A stretch of 64,000 nucleotides of DNA from an uncultured Acidobacteriota bacterium (lineage in GTDB: Bacteria; Acidobacteriota; Blastocatellia; Pyrinomonadales; Pyrinomonadaceae): NCBI GenBank assembly GCA_937873515.1, contig CALMYB010000017.1:1-64000 (forward strand), written 5' to 3'. The notes under the pieces were generated by a model. That model was not told the DNA's origin. It made no database searches and saw only the letters and a list, made by a program, of their open reading frames with translations. Below are positions 36,593-44,800 of the stretch, piece by piece. Position numbers and translations under genes: made by a program. How positions within the stretch are numbered: the stretch's first letter is position 1; each line of letters opens with the position of its first letter.

Positions 36593-37660
36593 ATGCCGAG
36601 AGTTCTAATAGCTGCCGGCGGGACCGGCGGACACATTTATCCAGGTATCGCGATCGCAAATGAACTGATGCGGCGTGATGGGACATCCGAGGTGCTCTTC
36701 GTCGGCACTGCCAAAGGTCTTGAAACGCGCATCGTTCCGGAGAATGGGTTTCAGCTTTCAGTAATAAAGAGCGCCGGCTTAAAGAGCGTTGGGTTAAAGG
36801 GAAAGCTTCGTGGAATGATGATCCTGCCGCAAAGCTTTCTCGAGGCGTGGAAATTGATCCGCGATTATCGCCCAAATGTTGTGATCGGTGCTGGCGGATA
36901 TGTTTCGGGGCCTGTACTTTTGACCGCCGCACTGATGGGGCGTAGAACTCTTGTAATGGATTCGAACGCACTGCCGGGCTTTACGAATCGAAAGCTTGCG
37001 AGGTTCGTCGATAAGGCTGCACTGACGTTCGAGGAAGCGGTACCTTTCTTCGGCAAGAAGGCGGTAATTACCGGCAATCCCGTTCGCGATGAATTCTTTG
37101 GTATCGAGTTCGAGGAGCCGCATTCACCGCTGAGATTGCTAGTCTTTGGAGGCTCGCAAGGTTCGCAGGCGATCAACCGTGCGGTTACGGCGTCTATCGA
37201 CTTCCTTGACAAGAAAGCCGTTTCGATCGTGCATCAAACGGGCGAGGCGGATATGGAAGCGATAACAAAGGCGTACGAGGACGCGGGTTGGCAGGCAGAT
37301 GTAAGGCCATATATCGTAAATATGGTAGATTCATTTCGCGATTCCGACCTGATCATTTGCCGTGCTGGAGCAACGACGTGCGCCGAGGTTGCCGCGGCGG
37401 GAAAACCTGTAATAATGATTCCCTTGCCGACAGCGGCGGACGATCATCAGCGAAAGAACGCAGAGGCCCTTGTCCGTGCGGGTGCGGCCGAGATGATCCT
37501 GCAAAGCGAATTAACGGGACAAGCTCTCGCGGAAGAGATCGAGGCTTTAAGGAAAGATCCGGAACGCCTCGCGGAAATGTCTCGTTCGGCTAAAAAACTT
37601 GCCCGGCCGGATGCCGCGGCGGTTACGGTTGATATAATAGAAGAATTGGCAAAGAAATAG
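36593..37660 (+). CDS. murG: UDP-GlcNAc:lipid I N-acetylglucosaminyltransferase
   Basis: 355 aa GT-B enzyme. N-terminal AAGGTGGHIYPGIAIA, GAGGYVSGPVLL, the interdomain TGNPVRDEF, LVFGGSQGSQAIN and RAGATTCAEVAAAGKP for UDP-GlcNAc binding. It converts lipid I to lipid II at the cytoplasmic face of the membrane. Five bases separate it from ftsW. Confidence 0.95.
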   Translation: MPRVLIAAGGTGGHIYPGIAIANELMRRDGTSEVLFVGTAKGLETRIVPENGFQLSVIKSAGLKSVGLKGKLRGMMILPQSFLEAWKLIRDYRPNVVIGAGGYVSGPVLLTAALMGRRTLVMDSNALPGFTNRKLARFVDKAALTFEEAVPFFGKKAVITGNPVRDEFFGIEFEEPHSPLRLLVFGGSQGSQAINRAVTASIDFLDKKAVSIVHQTGEADMEAITKAYEDAGWQADVRPYIVNMVDSFRDSDLIICRAGATTCAEVAAAGKPVIMIPLPTAADDHQRKNAEALVRAGAAEMILQSELTGQALAEEIEALRKDPERLAEMSRSAKKLARPDAAAVTVDIIEELAKK

Positions 37661-37673
37661 TTAGATACTTTTG

Positions 37674-39059
37674 ATGTTCAGACACGTAAGAAAGATACAC
37701 TTTGTTGGAATCGGCGGCATCGGAATGAGCGGTATCGCCGAAGTGCTTTTGAGTTTGGGTTTTTCTGTCTCCGGCTCAGACCTGAGACGCGGCCCGAATA
37801 CCGAAAGGCTGATCGATACTTTTAAACTCAAGTTTTTCGAGGGCCATGCTGCCGAGAATGTTGGCGATGCGCAGGTCGTCGTTTATTCTTCGGCCGTCAA
37901 AGACGACAATCCGGAGATCGCTGCCGCAAGGGAACTCGGTATTCCGGTGATCCCGCGAGCTGAAATGCTTGCGGAACTTATGGTTCTTAAGCCATATGCG
38001 GTCGCAGTATCCGGCACCCACGGAAAAACGACAACGACCTCGATGGTCGCCACCGTTCTCGGGCATGCCGGCATCGATCCGACCGCAGTTGTCGGTGGCA
38101 TCGTCGAGAAGCTCGGTTCAAACGCGGCCGTCGGCAGCTCTGAATGGTTCGTAACCGAAGCAGACGAAAGCGACCGTTCGTTCTTGATGCTCTATCCAAC
38201 GATCGCCGTCGTGACGAACATCGACAAAGAGCACATGGAATCGTACCGAGGCATGGAGGACGTCGTACAATGCTTCACTGATTTCGTGAACAAAGTGCCC
38301 TTCTTTGGAGCGGCGATCATTTGCTTGGACGATCCGAATGTTCAACTGATCATTCCGCATATCAAACGCCGTCGGGTCACTTACGGACTCACTGCTCAAG
38401 CGGACATCTCAGCACACGATATCAGATACGATAGCGAGTTCGGCTCGCGGTTCAATGTTTGGCGCGGCGACAATGTCCTCGGCGAACTGCATCTTCCGGT
38501 TCCTGGCAAACACAACGTCTACAACGCCCTTGCAGCGACGGCGGTCGCTCTTGAAATGGACATTCCATTCGAGAAGGTCGTCGAAGCGTTTGCAGGGTTT
38601 AAGAATGCCAACAGACGTTTTCAATTCAAGGGCGAAGTGAATGGCATCACGGTCGTTGACGATTACGGCCACCATCCGACCGAGATAGTTGCGACGCTTG
38701 GGGCTGCAAAGAATGCTGCGACAGGCCGCCGCACCGTGGTGATCTTTCAGCCGCATCGTTATTCGCGTACGAGCGAGCTGATGGATGATTTTGTAGTTGC
38801 ATTCAATAATGCTGATGTCCTCTTCGTGCTGGATATTTACGCTGCGAGCGAACCGCCGATCGAGGGGATCACGGCAGAGGTCTTGACCGAGAATATAAAA
38901 CGCTTTGGGCATAAAAATGTTACTTACATCGGCGATATCGACAAGGCGGCGGATCGCGTTGTTCCAGAGTTGTTGCCGGGCGATCTGGTTATCACTCTTG
39001 GGGCAGGCACTGTTACACGCCTTTCTGATGAGATCGTTGCTAAGCTAGACGGGAAGTAA
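37674..39059 (+). CDS. murC: UDP-MurNAc:L-alanine ligase
   Basis: 461 aa. N-terminal HFVGIGGIGMSGIAEVL, ATP loop VSGTHGKTTTTSMV, EADESDRSF, TNIDKEHMESY and VDDYGHHPTEI in the C-terminal domain, followed by FQPHRYSRT. It adds the first residue of the peptide stem to UDP-MurNAc. The ATG at 37674 follows a TTG that could also serve. Its stop codon directly abuts the ftsQ ATG. murB and ddl, often next, are absent. Confidence 0.95.
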   Translation: MFRHVRKIHFVGIGGIGMSGIAEVLLSLGFSVSGSDLRRGPNTERLIDTFKLKFFEGHAAENVGDAQVVVYSSAVKDDNPEIAAARELGIPVIPRAEMLAELMVLKPYAVAVSGTHGKTTTTSMVATVLGHAGIDPTAVVGGIVEKLGSNAAVGSSEWFVTEADESDRSFLMLYPTIAVVTNIDKEHMESYRGMEDVVQCFTDFVNKVPFFGAAIICLDDPNVQLIIPHIKRRRVTYGLTAQADISAHDIRYDSEFGSRFNVWRGDNVLGELHLPVPGKHNVYNALAATAVALEMDIPFEKVVEAFAGFKNANRRFQFKGEVNGITVVDDYGHHPTEIVATLGAAKNAATGRRTVVIFQPHRYSRTSELMDDFVVAFNNADVLFVLDIYAASEPPIEGITAEVLTENIKRFGHKNVTYIGDIDKAADRVVPELLPGDLVITLGAGTVTRLSDEIVAKLDGK

Positions 39060-39884
39060 ATGTCGAAAAGGCGTAAAAGCACTCTAAAGGATAACCGCTC
39101 CAAGAGGAAGGGCCGGCGGTCGAATGCTGAGTCGGCGGCGAGCGAGAAGCTTGGCAAGACGATCATCGGCGTTGTTATAGCGGGCGTGCTTCTCGCTGGG
39201 ATTGGATTTGTCGCACTTGCGGCTTATCGCTCTGCCGTTAACTCTTCATTCTTTACCCTAAGATCTGTTAGGGTCGTCGGTACGGAAAGGGCGTCCGAAG
39301 ATGATATACGGCGCATCGTGCTTGCCAGCGCGGAAAGGTCGGGTGTTTGGGAAAGCGATATAGCAGGTATCCGCCAAAATATCGAAAAACTGCCGTTCGT
39401 AAAGTCTGCCTCGGTATCAAGGGAGCTTCCTTCCACCATACGGATCGATGTCGTCGAGCGGATCCCGGTCGCTATCGTTCGGCTGAACAACTCGGACCAG
39501 CTTGTCGATGAAACGGGAATGATCCTTGCTCCGGCAACAAAGGCCGAACCTGGCCTGCCGTTCGCGATGAGAGGCTGGGACACCTCGAAATCCGCTAACG
39601 CACTCGACGATAATCTTGCGCGCATCAAACTTTATCGGAAGATGGTCGAGGATTGGCAAAGTTTTGGGCTTGCCAGCCGCGTGAAAGAGGTCAACCTTTC
39701 GAGCCTCCGAGAGCCGAATGCGGTAATCGAAGACAGCGGGCGGTCGATAAATGTCTTTCTCGCTAAGGATGACCTTGCAAAGAGTCTAAAGGCGGCTCTC
39801 GAGGCTGTGGCAGGCAAAGGTGACAGGGTTCAGGCCGTGAACGCCGCGGGGATTTCTCCCATACTTGAATACCTAAACAATTAG
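39060..39884 (+). CDS. ftsQ: FtsQ cell division protein with POTRA domain
   Basis: 274 aa. A strongly basic cytoplasmic tail (residues 1-25), one membrane helix (TIIGVVIAGVLLAGIGFVAL), a POTRA domain (FTLRSVRVVGTERASEDDIR, with KLPFVKSASVSRELPSTIRI) and a beta domain. FtsQ recruits FtsB/FtsL and the septal synthases. Its ATG starts immediately after the murC stop; ftsA follows after 26 bp. Confidence 0.9.
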   Translation: MSKRRKSTLKDNRSKRKGRRSNAESAASEKLGKTIIGVVIAGVLLAGIGFVALAAYRSAVNSSFFTLRSVRVVGTERASEDDIRRIVLASAERSGVWESDIAGIRQNIEKLPFVKSASVSRELPSTIRIDVVERIPVAIVRLNNSDQLVDETGMILAPATKAEPGLPFAMRGWDTSKSANALDDNLARIKLYRKMVEDWQSFGLASRVKEVNLSSLREPNAVIEDSGRSINVFLAKDDLAKSLKAALEAVAGKGDRVQAVNAAGISPILEYLNN

Positions 39885-39910
39885 TTTATACTATCTAGCA
39901 TAAACTTCTG

Positions 39911-41149
39911 ATGAGTAATGACATACAAGCAATTGGTCTCGATGTCGGCACCAGCCGTGTGCGTTGCATCGTCGCCGAATCTGCAAGCGACGGGACGCTG
40001 AATATCGTCGGCATTGGAGAGGCAGAGTCGCGTGGAATGCGTCGCGGTATCGTTACCTCGACGGAGGCCGTGGCCGATGCGATCCGCAAGGCTGTCAGCG
40101 AAGCAGAACGTGTCAGCGGGATCGAGATCGATTCGGCGACGGTCAACTTATCGGGAGAACACTTTCAGGGCGAGAATAAGGCCGGTGTCGTTGCGGTCGC
40201 GGGGCAGGACAAAGAGATCTTGGGCGACGACATAGAACGTGCGATCGATTCTGCGTGTGCCATGCCTCTTCAACCCGGTTGGGAGATCGTCGATCGTCTC
40301 CCGCAGGAATTCATCATCGATGGTCAGGACGGCATCGTCGAACCGATCGGGATGATCGGTTCGCGACTCGAGGCTCGAGTCCACGTCGTAACAAGTCCAA
40401 GCGCCGGTCGCCAAAACCTGGCAAAGGCGGTCGAGCGTGCGGGCCTTGACATCGAGCAAAGCGTGCTGGAGCCGCTTGCGGCCGCTGAGAGTTCCATCAC
40501 CGATGACGATCGCGAATACGGCTGCGCCGTCGTGAATTTCGGCGCCGAGCTAACGAATCTTACGATCTACTCCCGCGGTGCAGTGCAGCACATGGCAGTA
40601 TTTCCTTTCGGCAGCACTCACTTTACGAAGGATATCGCGGTCGGCCTCCGAGTTTCGATTCCGCAGGCGAACCAGATAAAGCATGATTTTGGCTGCGTTG
40701 CGGGCTTTATGCTCGATGATGACGAGCGGCAGGAGATGATCGAGATAATGCCGGTAGGCCGGAGCGAGAAACGCGGTCTTTCAAAAGAGATACTTGCCGA
40801 TATTATGCAGCCTCGCGCAGTTGAATTGCTTCAGCACATCGCTCGAGAGACACGAAAAGTTCCGCTGCAGATATCGAGCGGTGTTGTCCTTACCGGCGGT
40901 GGCTCGATGGTTCGTGGTTTGTGCGAGATCGCGGAGCAGGTCTTTGATGCCCCGACACGGCTCGGATTCCCTGAGAAAGATCTTTTTGGCGGACTGATCG
41001 AACAGGTACAGACTCCCGCTTGGACAGTTGCTTGCGGCCTCGCAAGTTTCTCACTCCGAGCGGCCCTTCGCGACGAGAACTCTCACGGACGCAGCACGGT
41101 AAGGCGTGTTGCCGATTGGTTCGACGGCCTCAGAAAAAAAATTAAATAA
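39911..41149 (+). CDS. ftsA: FtsA actin-like divisome protein
   Basis: 412 aa actin-fold protein: phosphate-1 loop GLDVGTSRVRCIVAE, the SHS2 (1C) region (ATVNLSGEHFQGEN), CAVVNFGAELTNLTIYSRG, and GVVLTGGGSMVRGL for adenosine binding. The C-terminal tip (VADWFDGLRKKIK) is an amphipathic helix typical for membrane attachment. FtsA tethers FtsZ to the membrane. 158 bp precede ftsZ. Confidence 0.95.
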   Translation: MSNDIQAIGLDVGTSRVRCIVAESASDGTLNIVGIGEAESRGMRRGIVTSTEAVADAIRKAVSEAERVSGIEIDSATVNLSGEHFQGENKAGVVAVAGQDKEILGDDIERAIDSACAMPLQPGWEIVDRLPQEFIIDGQDGIVEPIGMIGSRLEARVHVVTSPSAGRQNLAKAVERAGLDIEQSVLEPLAAAESSITDDDREYGCAVVNFGAELTNLTIYSRGAVQHMAVFPFGSTHFTKDIAVGLRVSIPQANQIKHDFGCVAGFMLDDDERQEMIEIMPVGRSEKRGLSKEILADIMQPRAVELLQHIARETRKVPLQISSGVVLTGGGSMVRGLCEIAEQVFDAPTRLGFPEKDLFGGLIEQVQTPAWTVACGLASFSLRAALRDENSHGRSTVRRVADWFDGLRKKIK

Positions 41150-41160
41150 ATGCTAAATTT

Positions 41161-41184
41161 CGATTGGCTTTTTATCACCAATCG
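41161..41184 (+). other. Hairpin in the ftsA-ftsZ gap
   Basis: CGATTGG (41161-41167) and CCAATCG (41178-41184) pair around a 10-base T-rich loop, 11 bp after the ftsA stop; a short T run (41192-41196) comes further on. It could be a weak terminator or attenuator that sets ftsZ levels. The remaining gap to 41307 shows no clear promoter. Confidence 0.35.
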
Positions 41185-41307
41185 TTGTATGCTTTTTATC
41201 CGTCAGCACTACATCTAGTTGCGACAGTTTAAGTGCTTAAGGACTCGCGTTCCCAACGAAAAATCTGAAAGTTTAGCTGATCTGATTCTTAGGAGGATGG
41301 CCTGCAA

Positions 41308-42423
41308 GTGAGCAACACAGGGATCAAAATGTTTATTGATGAACCGCCTATTACCGGTGCGCGGATCAAAGTGATCGGCGTCGGAGGCGGCGGAGGCAAC
41401 GCCGTAAATCGAATGATCGAGGCCGGCATCAAAGGTGTCGAGTTCATCGTTGCGAACACAGACCTGCAGGCGCTTGAAGCGTCGGCAGCTCCCATCAAGA
41501 TCCAACTTGGAACAAAATCCACGCGTGGGCTCGGCGCGGGCTCGAATCCTGAGATCGGCCGCGCGGCCGCACTCGAGGATCACCAAAAGCTTCTTGACAT
41601 ACTTGAAGGCTCCGACATGGTTTTTGTGACCGCAGGTATGGGCGGAGGAACGGGAACCGGAGCGGCACCTGTTGTCGCATCGTTAGCGACCGAGTTGGGA
41701 GCTTTGACGGTTGCCGTTGTAACGAAGCCTTTCTCTGTCGAAGGCCGCCGTAGGATGGCGCAGGCTGAAGACGGTTTGGCAGACCTTCGCGGGGTCGTTG
41801 ATACGCTAATAACGATACCGAATTCGAAACTTCGCGAGGTGGAAGAAAAGATCACGATCCTCGATGCGTTCCGTCGTGCAGACGATGTGCTGCTCCAGGC
41901 AGTTCAGGGCATCACAGATCTGATAATGACGCCCGGAATAATCAATCTGGATTTTGCCGATGTGACCTCGGTTATGCGTGGCAAGGGTGTTGCCCTGATG
42001 GGTGTCGGCCGCGGCGAAGGCGAAGAAGCGGCCTCAAAGGCGATGCGTGCCGCCCTCGATTACAAGCTTCTGGAAGAGAATTCGATCAAGGGTGCGAAGG
42101 CAGCTCTCATCAATGTCACCGGCGGGCCGGATATGATCTTGAGCGAGGTCGAGGATGCGATCGGAATGATCGAGAACGAGGCCGATGAGAATGCCGACAT
42201 CATTTGGGGCAGCGTTATCAAGGACGATATGGCCAGCGAGATCAAGATCACTGTCATCGCGACAGGCTTTGACACCGCGGCTTCCGTTTCGATTCCGTCT
42301 CCGAAGGTGGTCGAGGCCGTTGCAGTCGCCGCGAATGCAAGGGCAACTTTTGCGCCGATCCCTGATATTGTCGGCAGCGAAGACCTTGAGACACCGACAT
42401 TCTTACGCCGTCAGGCAGACTGA
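41308..42423 (+). CDS. ftsZ: FtsZ tubulin-like division GTPase
   Basis: 371 aa. GTP-binding elements: [28 protein letters not shown] (tubulin signature) and the T7 loop [11 protein letters not shown]. After the core a linker of roughly 35 residues leads to the conserved tail [11 protein letters not shown], which binds FtsA. It polymerises into the Z-ring. The start is GTG; the GGAGG 11 bases ahead supports it, and the ATG nearer the ribosome site is out of frame and stops after four codons. Confidence 0.97.
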   Translation: MSNTGIKMFIDEPPITGARIKVIGVGGGGGNAVNRMIEAGIKGVEFIVANTDLQALEASAAPIKIQLGTKSTRGLGAGSNPEIGRAAALEDHQKLLDILEGSDMVFVTAGMGGGTGTGAAPVVASLATELGALTVAVVTKPFSVEGRRRMAQAEDGLADLRGVVDTLITIPNSKLREVEEKITILDAFRRADDVLLQAVQGITDLIMTPGIINLDFADVTSVMRGKGVALMGVGRGEGEEAASKAMRAALDYKLLEENSIKGAKAALINVTGGPDMILSEVEDAIGMIENEADENADIIWGSVIKDDMASEIKITVIATGFDTAASVSIPSPKVVEAVAVAANARATFAPIPDIVGSEDLETPTFLRRQAD

Positions 42424-42464
42424 CGGGATTGCGGTTCGTCGATAAAATCGCCGATAATCAGGCA

Positions 42465-43424
42465 ATGACGACGAAGCCGCGAATTGCGATAACTATCGGT
42501 GACGCCGCAGGAATTGGACCTGAGGTGACGCTAAAGGCTCTCGGGGACCCGAAGCTTTCAAATTCAGCTGAAATTATCGTCGTAGGCGACGCGGCTCATC
42601 TGGGCAGCGTCGCTTCTCGCTTTGGCTTAGAGCCATTGCCCGCCTGGATTTCGATCGATGATCTTAAGAATCTGCCGCCGAGTTTCTCGTATGGTGCAGA
42701 CTCTGCAGTAACCGGAAAGGCCGCGGCGGAGAACATAGTCCGGGCAGTTGAGCTTTGGAAGGCCGGCAAGATCGACGCGATCGTCACCGCTCCGATAAGT
42801 AAGAATGCGATCAAGCTTGGAGGCTACGACTTTCCCGGGCACACAGAGTTCCTGGCGCATCTCACGGATACAAATGAGTTCGCAATGAGTTTTTTTGCCG
42901 ATGCACTTCGTGTGATCCTAATGTCAACCCATTTGCCGCTGACCGATGCGATAGGATTCGTAACAGCTGAACGAGTCGCCGCCCTCATTCGGTTCGGGGA
43001 TCGCGAGATCCATCGTCTGCTCAGGAAGAGGCCGCGGCTCGCGGTCGCCGGCATCAACCCTCACGCTTCAGAAGGCGGACGTTTTGGCACGGAGGAACGG
43101 GCTTTGATCACACCCGCCATCGAAGAATGTCGACGCAGCGGAATCGATGTCTCCGGCCCTTTCCCTGCCGACACGGTCTTCTTCAACGCGATGCGTGGAA
43201 GATTCGATGCGGTCATCGCAATGTATCACGACCAGGCGACAATTCCGGTTAAAACTGTCGCGTTCGACCGCGCGGTAAATGTAACGCTCGGACTGCCTGT
43301 CATACGCACGTCAGTCGATCATGGGACGGCCTACGACATCGCGGGCAAGGGCCTTGCGAGTGCGGGGAATATGATCGCAGCGGTCGAGCTAGCGATCGAT
43401 CTCGCGCAGCGGTCGAGATTGTGA
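42465..43424 (+). CDS. pdxA: 4-hydroxythreonine-4-phosphate dehydrogenase
   Basis: 319 aa. N-terminal RIAITIGDAAGIGPEV, GHTEFLAHLT with a metal His, AGINPHASEGGRFG, and MYHDQATIPVKT plus TSVDHGTAYDIAGKG near the end are PdxA landmarks. It oxidises 4-phosphohydroxy-threonine in the DXP-dependent vitamin B6 pathway. Near the start GDAAG replaces the common GDPAG. The ATG at 42465, 42 bp past ftsZ, gives the standard N terminus. A ribosome site is weak, so coupling to ftsZ is possible. Confidence 0.93.
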   Translation: MTTKPRIAITIGDAAGIGPEVTLKALGDPKLSNSAEIIVVGDAAHLGSVASRFGLEPLPAWISIDDLKNLPPSFSYGADSAVTGKAAAENIVRAVELWKAGKIDAIVTAPISKNAIKLGGYDFPGHTEFLAHLTDTNEFAMSFFADALRVILMSTHLPLTDAIGFVTAERVAALIRFGDREIHRLLRKRPRLAVAGINPHASEGGRFGTEERALITPAIEECRRSGIDVSGPFPADTVFFNAMRGRFDAVIAMYHDQATIPVKTVAFDRAVNVTLGLPVIRTSVDHGTAYDIAGKGLASAGNMIAAVELAIDLAQRSRL

Positions 43425-43519
43425 AAGTAGGCTGGCAATCTGGTAAACTGTCCCATCGAAAGAAGCTGTCAGGTTCTCGCATTTTTGGGTGACATCGTCT
43501 ATCGGAAAATTATTCACCT

Positions 43520-44704
43520 GTGGAAAAAGTAAAACTTTTACTGGCCGATGATTCGGTCGCTATTCGCAAAGTCATCGAACTAACCTTTGCCGAGGAAGGT
43601 TACGATGTGACGACGGTCGGCGACGGCAATTCTGCTATGGAAAAGTTTGTCGAGATCGCGCCCGACTGCGTGATCGCGGACGTCAATATGCCGGGAATGG
43701 GCGGTTATCAGCTTTGCGAAATGATCAAGGGCGATGACTCGACTCGGACGATACCCGTCATCCTCGTTGTCGGTTCTTTTGAGGCGTTCGATCCCGGCGA
43801 AGCTTCTCGTGTCGGTGCCGACCATTATTTCACAAAACCTTTTCAGTCGCTTCGGGATGTTGTCACGAAGGTTGGTGATCTTCTTGCTGTGAAGGATTTT
43901 CGCGAAGTTCAGCCGTTCGAGACTGAGGATATTGAGAATCTCTACGCGGAGTCCATCGTTGAAGATGACCCGGACATCGAGGTCGAAAGCGAGATCGCCC
44001 AAGAGTATTCAGCGGCCGAATCTTCTGTTCCAGAACCCGATGAGCTCATTGCAGAATCCTTGCCGGAAACATGTCCACTGCCTGACGTACCCCCGGAAGC
44101 TGCCGTCGAGCAAGCGACCTCCGTCTCTGATCTGAATTACGAGCTTGGCGAGATCACGCGTCAGATGGATGATGCACCGGATGTGCAGACTCTCGTACCT
44201 CACGAGCCGTTCGTTCTGGCAGAAGAAGATCAGGAGTTGCAGCATGATGCGGTGCAGGATGTCGCCCCGCTTGTTACCGGCGAAGATTCCGTTATGCGGG
44301 TCTATGACTTTGCGGCTGGCGATGATGAGTTGATCGACACTTTGAAATTCGAGAAGATCGTCGAGCCCGCAGCAGCGGATTATTCGACCGTAGAGGACCC
44401 CGAAATACAGATCGACGACCTCGACCCTTTCAAGGACGTTGCGGCGACCGCTCCGAACGCCGCGGAGATGCCGGCACCGGTCAAAATCGAGCCTGATGAC
44501 GCGGCTGACGAGGTCCTCATCCAAGAGGATGCGCCGAAGGCACGCGAAATGACTTTTCCGCCGGCATTGATCGAGGCGATCGCACAACGCGTTATGGATC
44601 GGCTGTCAGAGAAGGCGGTTCGAGAGGCGGCACGCGAGGCGGTGCCACGCATTGCTGAAAAGCTAATTCGCGAGGCTCTTGACGAAGAGAGCAAGCGGCA
44701 TTGA
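43520..44704 (+). CDS. Response regulator with long acidic linker and helical C-terminal region
   Basis: 394 aa. Residues 1-125 are a receiver domain: LLADDSVAIRKVIE (acid pocket), phospho-acceptor Asp in VIADVNMPGMGGY, and the Lys in HYFTKPFQSL. Residues ~130-340 are low-complexity and very rich in Glu, Asp, Pro and Ala. The last ~50 residues form an amphipathic helix (PPALIEAIAQRVMDRLSE, REAAREAVPRIAEKLI). No DNA-binding or enzymatic output domain is seen. Similar proteins are common in Acidobacteria and Myxococcota and some act with motility or pilus systems (family memory, moderate). No cognate kinase lies next to it. Start GTG. Confidence 0.8.
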   Translation: MEKVKLLLADDSVAIRKVIELTFAEEGYDVTTVGDGNSAMEKFVEIAPDCVIADVNMPGMGGYQLCEMIKGDDSTRTIPVILVVGSFEAFDPGEASRVGADHYFTKPFQSLRDVVTKVGDLLAVKDFREVQPFETEDIENLYAESIVEDDPDIEVESEIAQEYSAAESSVPEPDELIAESLPETCPLPDVPPEAAVEQATSVSDLNYELGEITRQMDDAPDVQTLVPHEPFVLAEEDQELQHDAVQDVAPLVTGEDSVMRVYDFAAGDDELIDTLKFEKIVEPAAADYSTVEDPEIQIDDLDPFKDVAATAPNAAEMPAPVKIEPDDAADEVLIQEDAPKAREMTFPPALIEAIAQRVMDRLSEKAVREAAREAVPRIAEKLIREALDEESKRH

Positions 44705-44740
44705 CCGCCGGAAACTTTATTTATCGTAGCGGGCGGTTTT
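44704..44740 (+). terminator. Weak terminator-like hairpin before valS
   Basis: ACCGCC (44704-44709) and GGCGGT (44732-44737) can pair around a 22-base AT-rich loop, followed by TTTT. The large loop makes it doubtful. Confidence 0.3.
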
Positions 44741-44800
44741 CAGCCGATGCTGTTAACCGCCTCATTTCGTTTTAGAATAGGTTTTTTTTGGAAAGTTTTT

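Noticed and set aside
27517-41241. TGCTTAAG as a dcw regulatory motif (27519, 27628, 41234)
   Set aside because: The same 8-mer also occurs inside coding regions near 5.4 and 7.2 kb, so the enrichment is not convincing.
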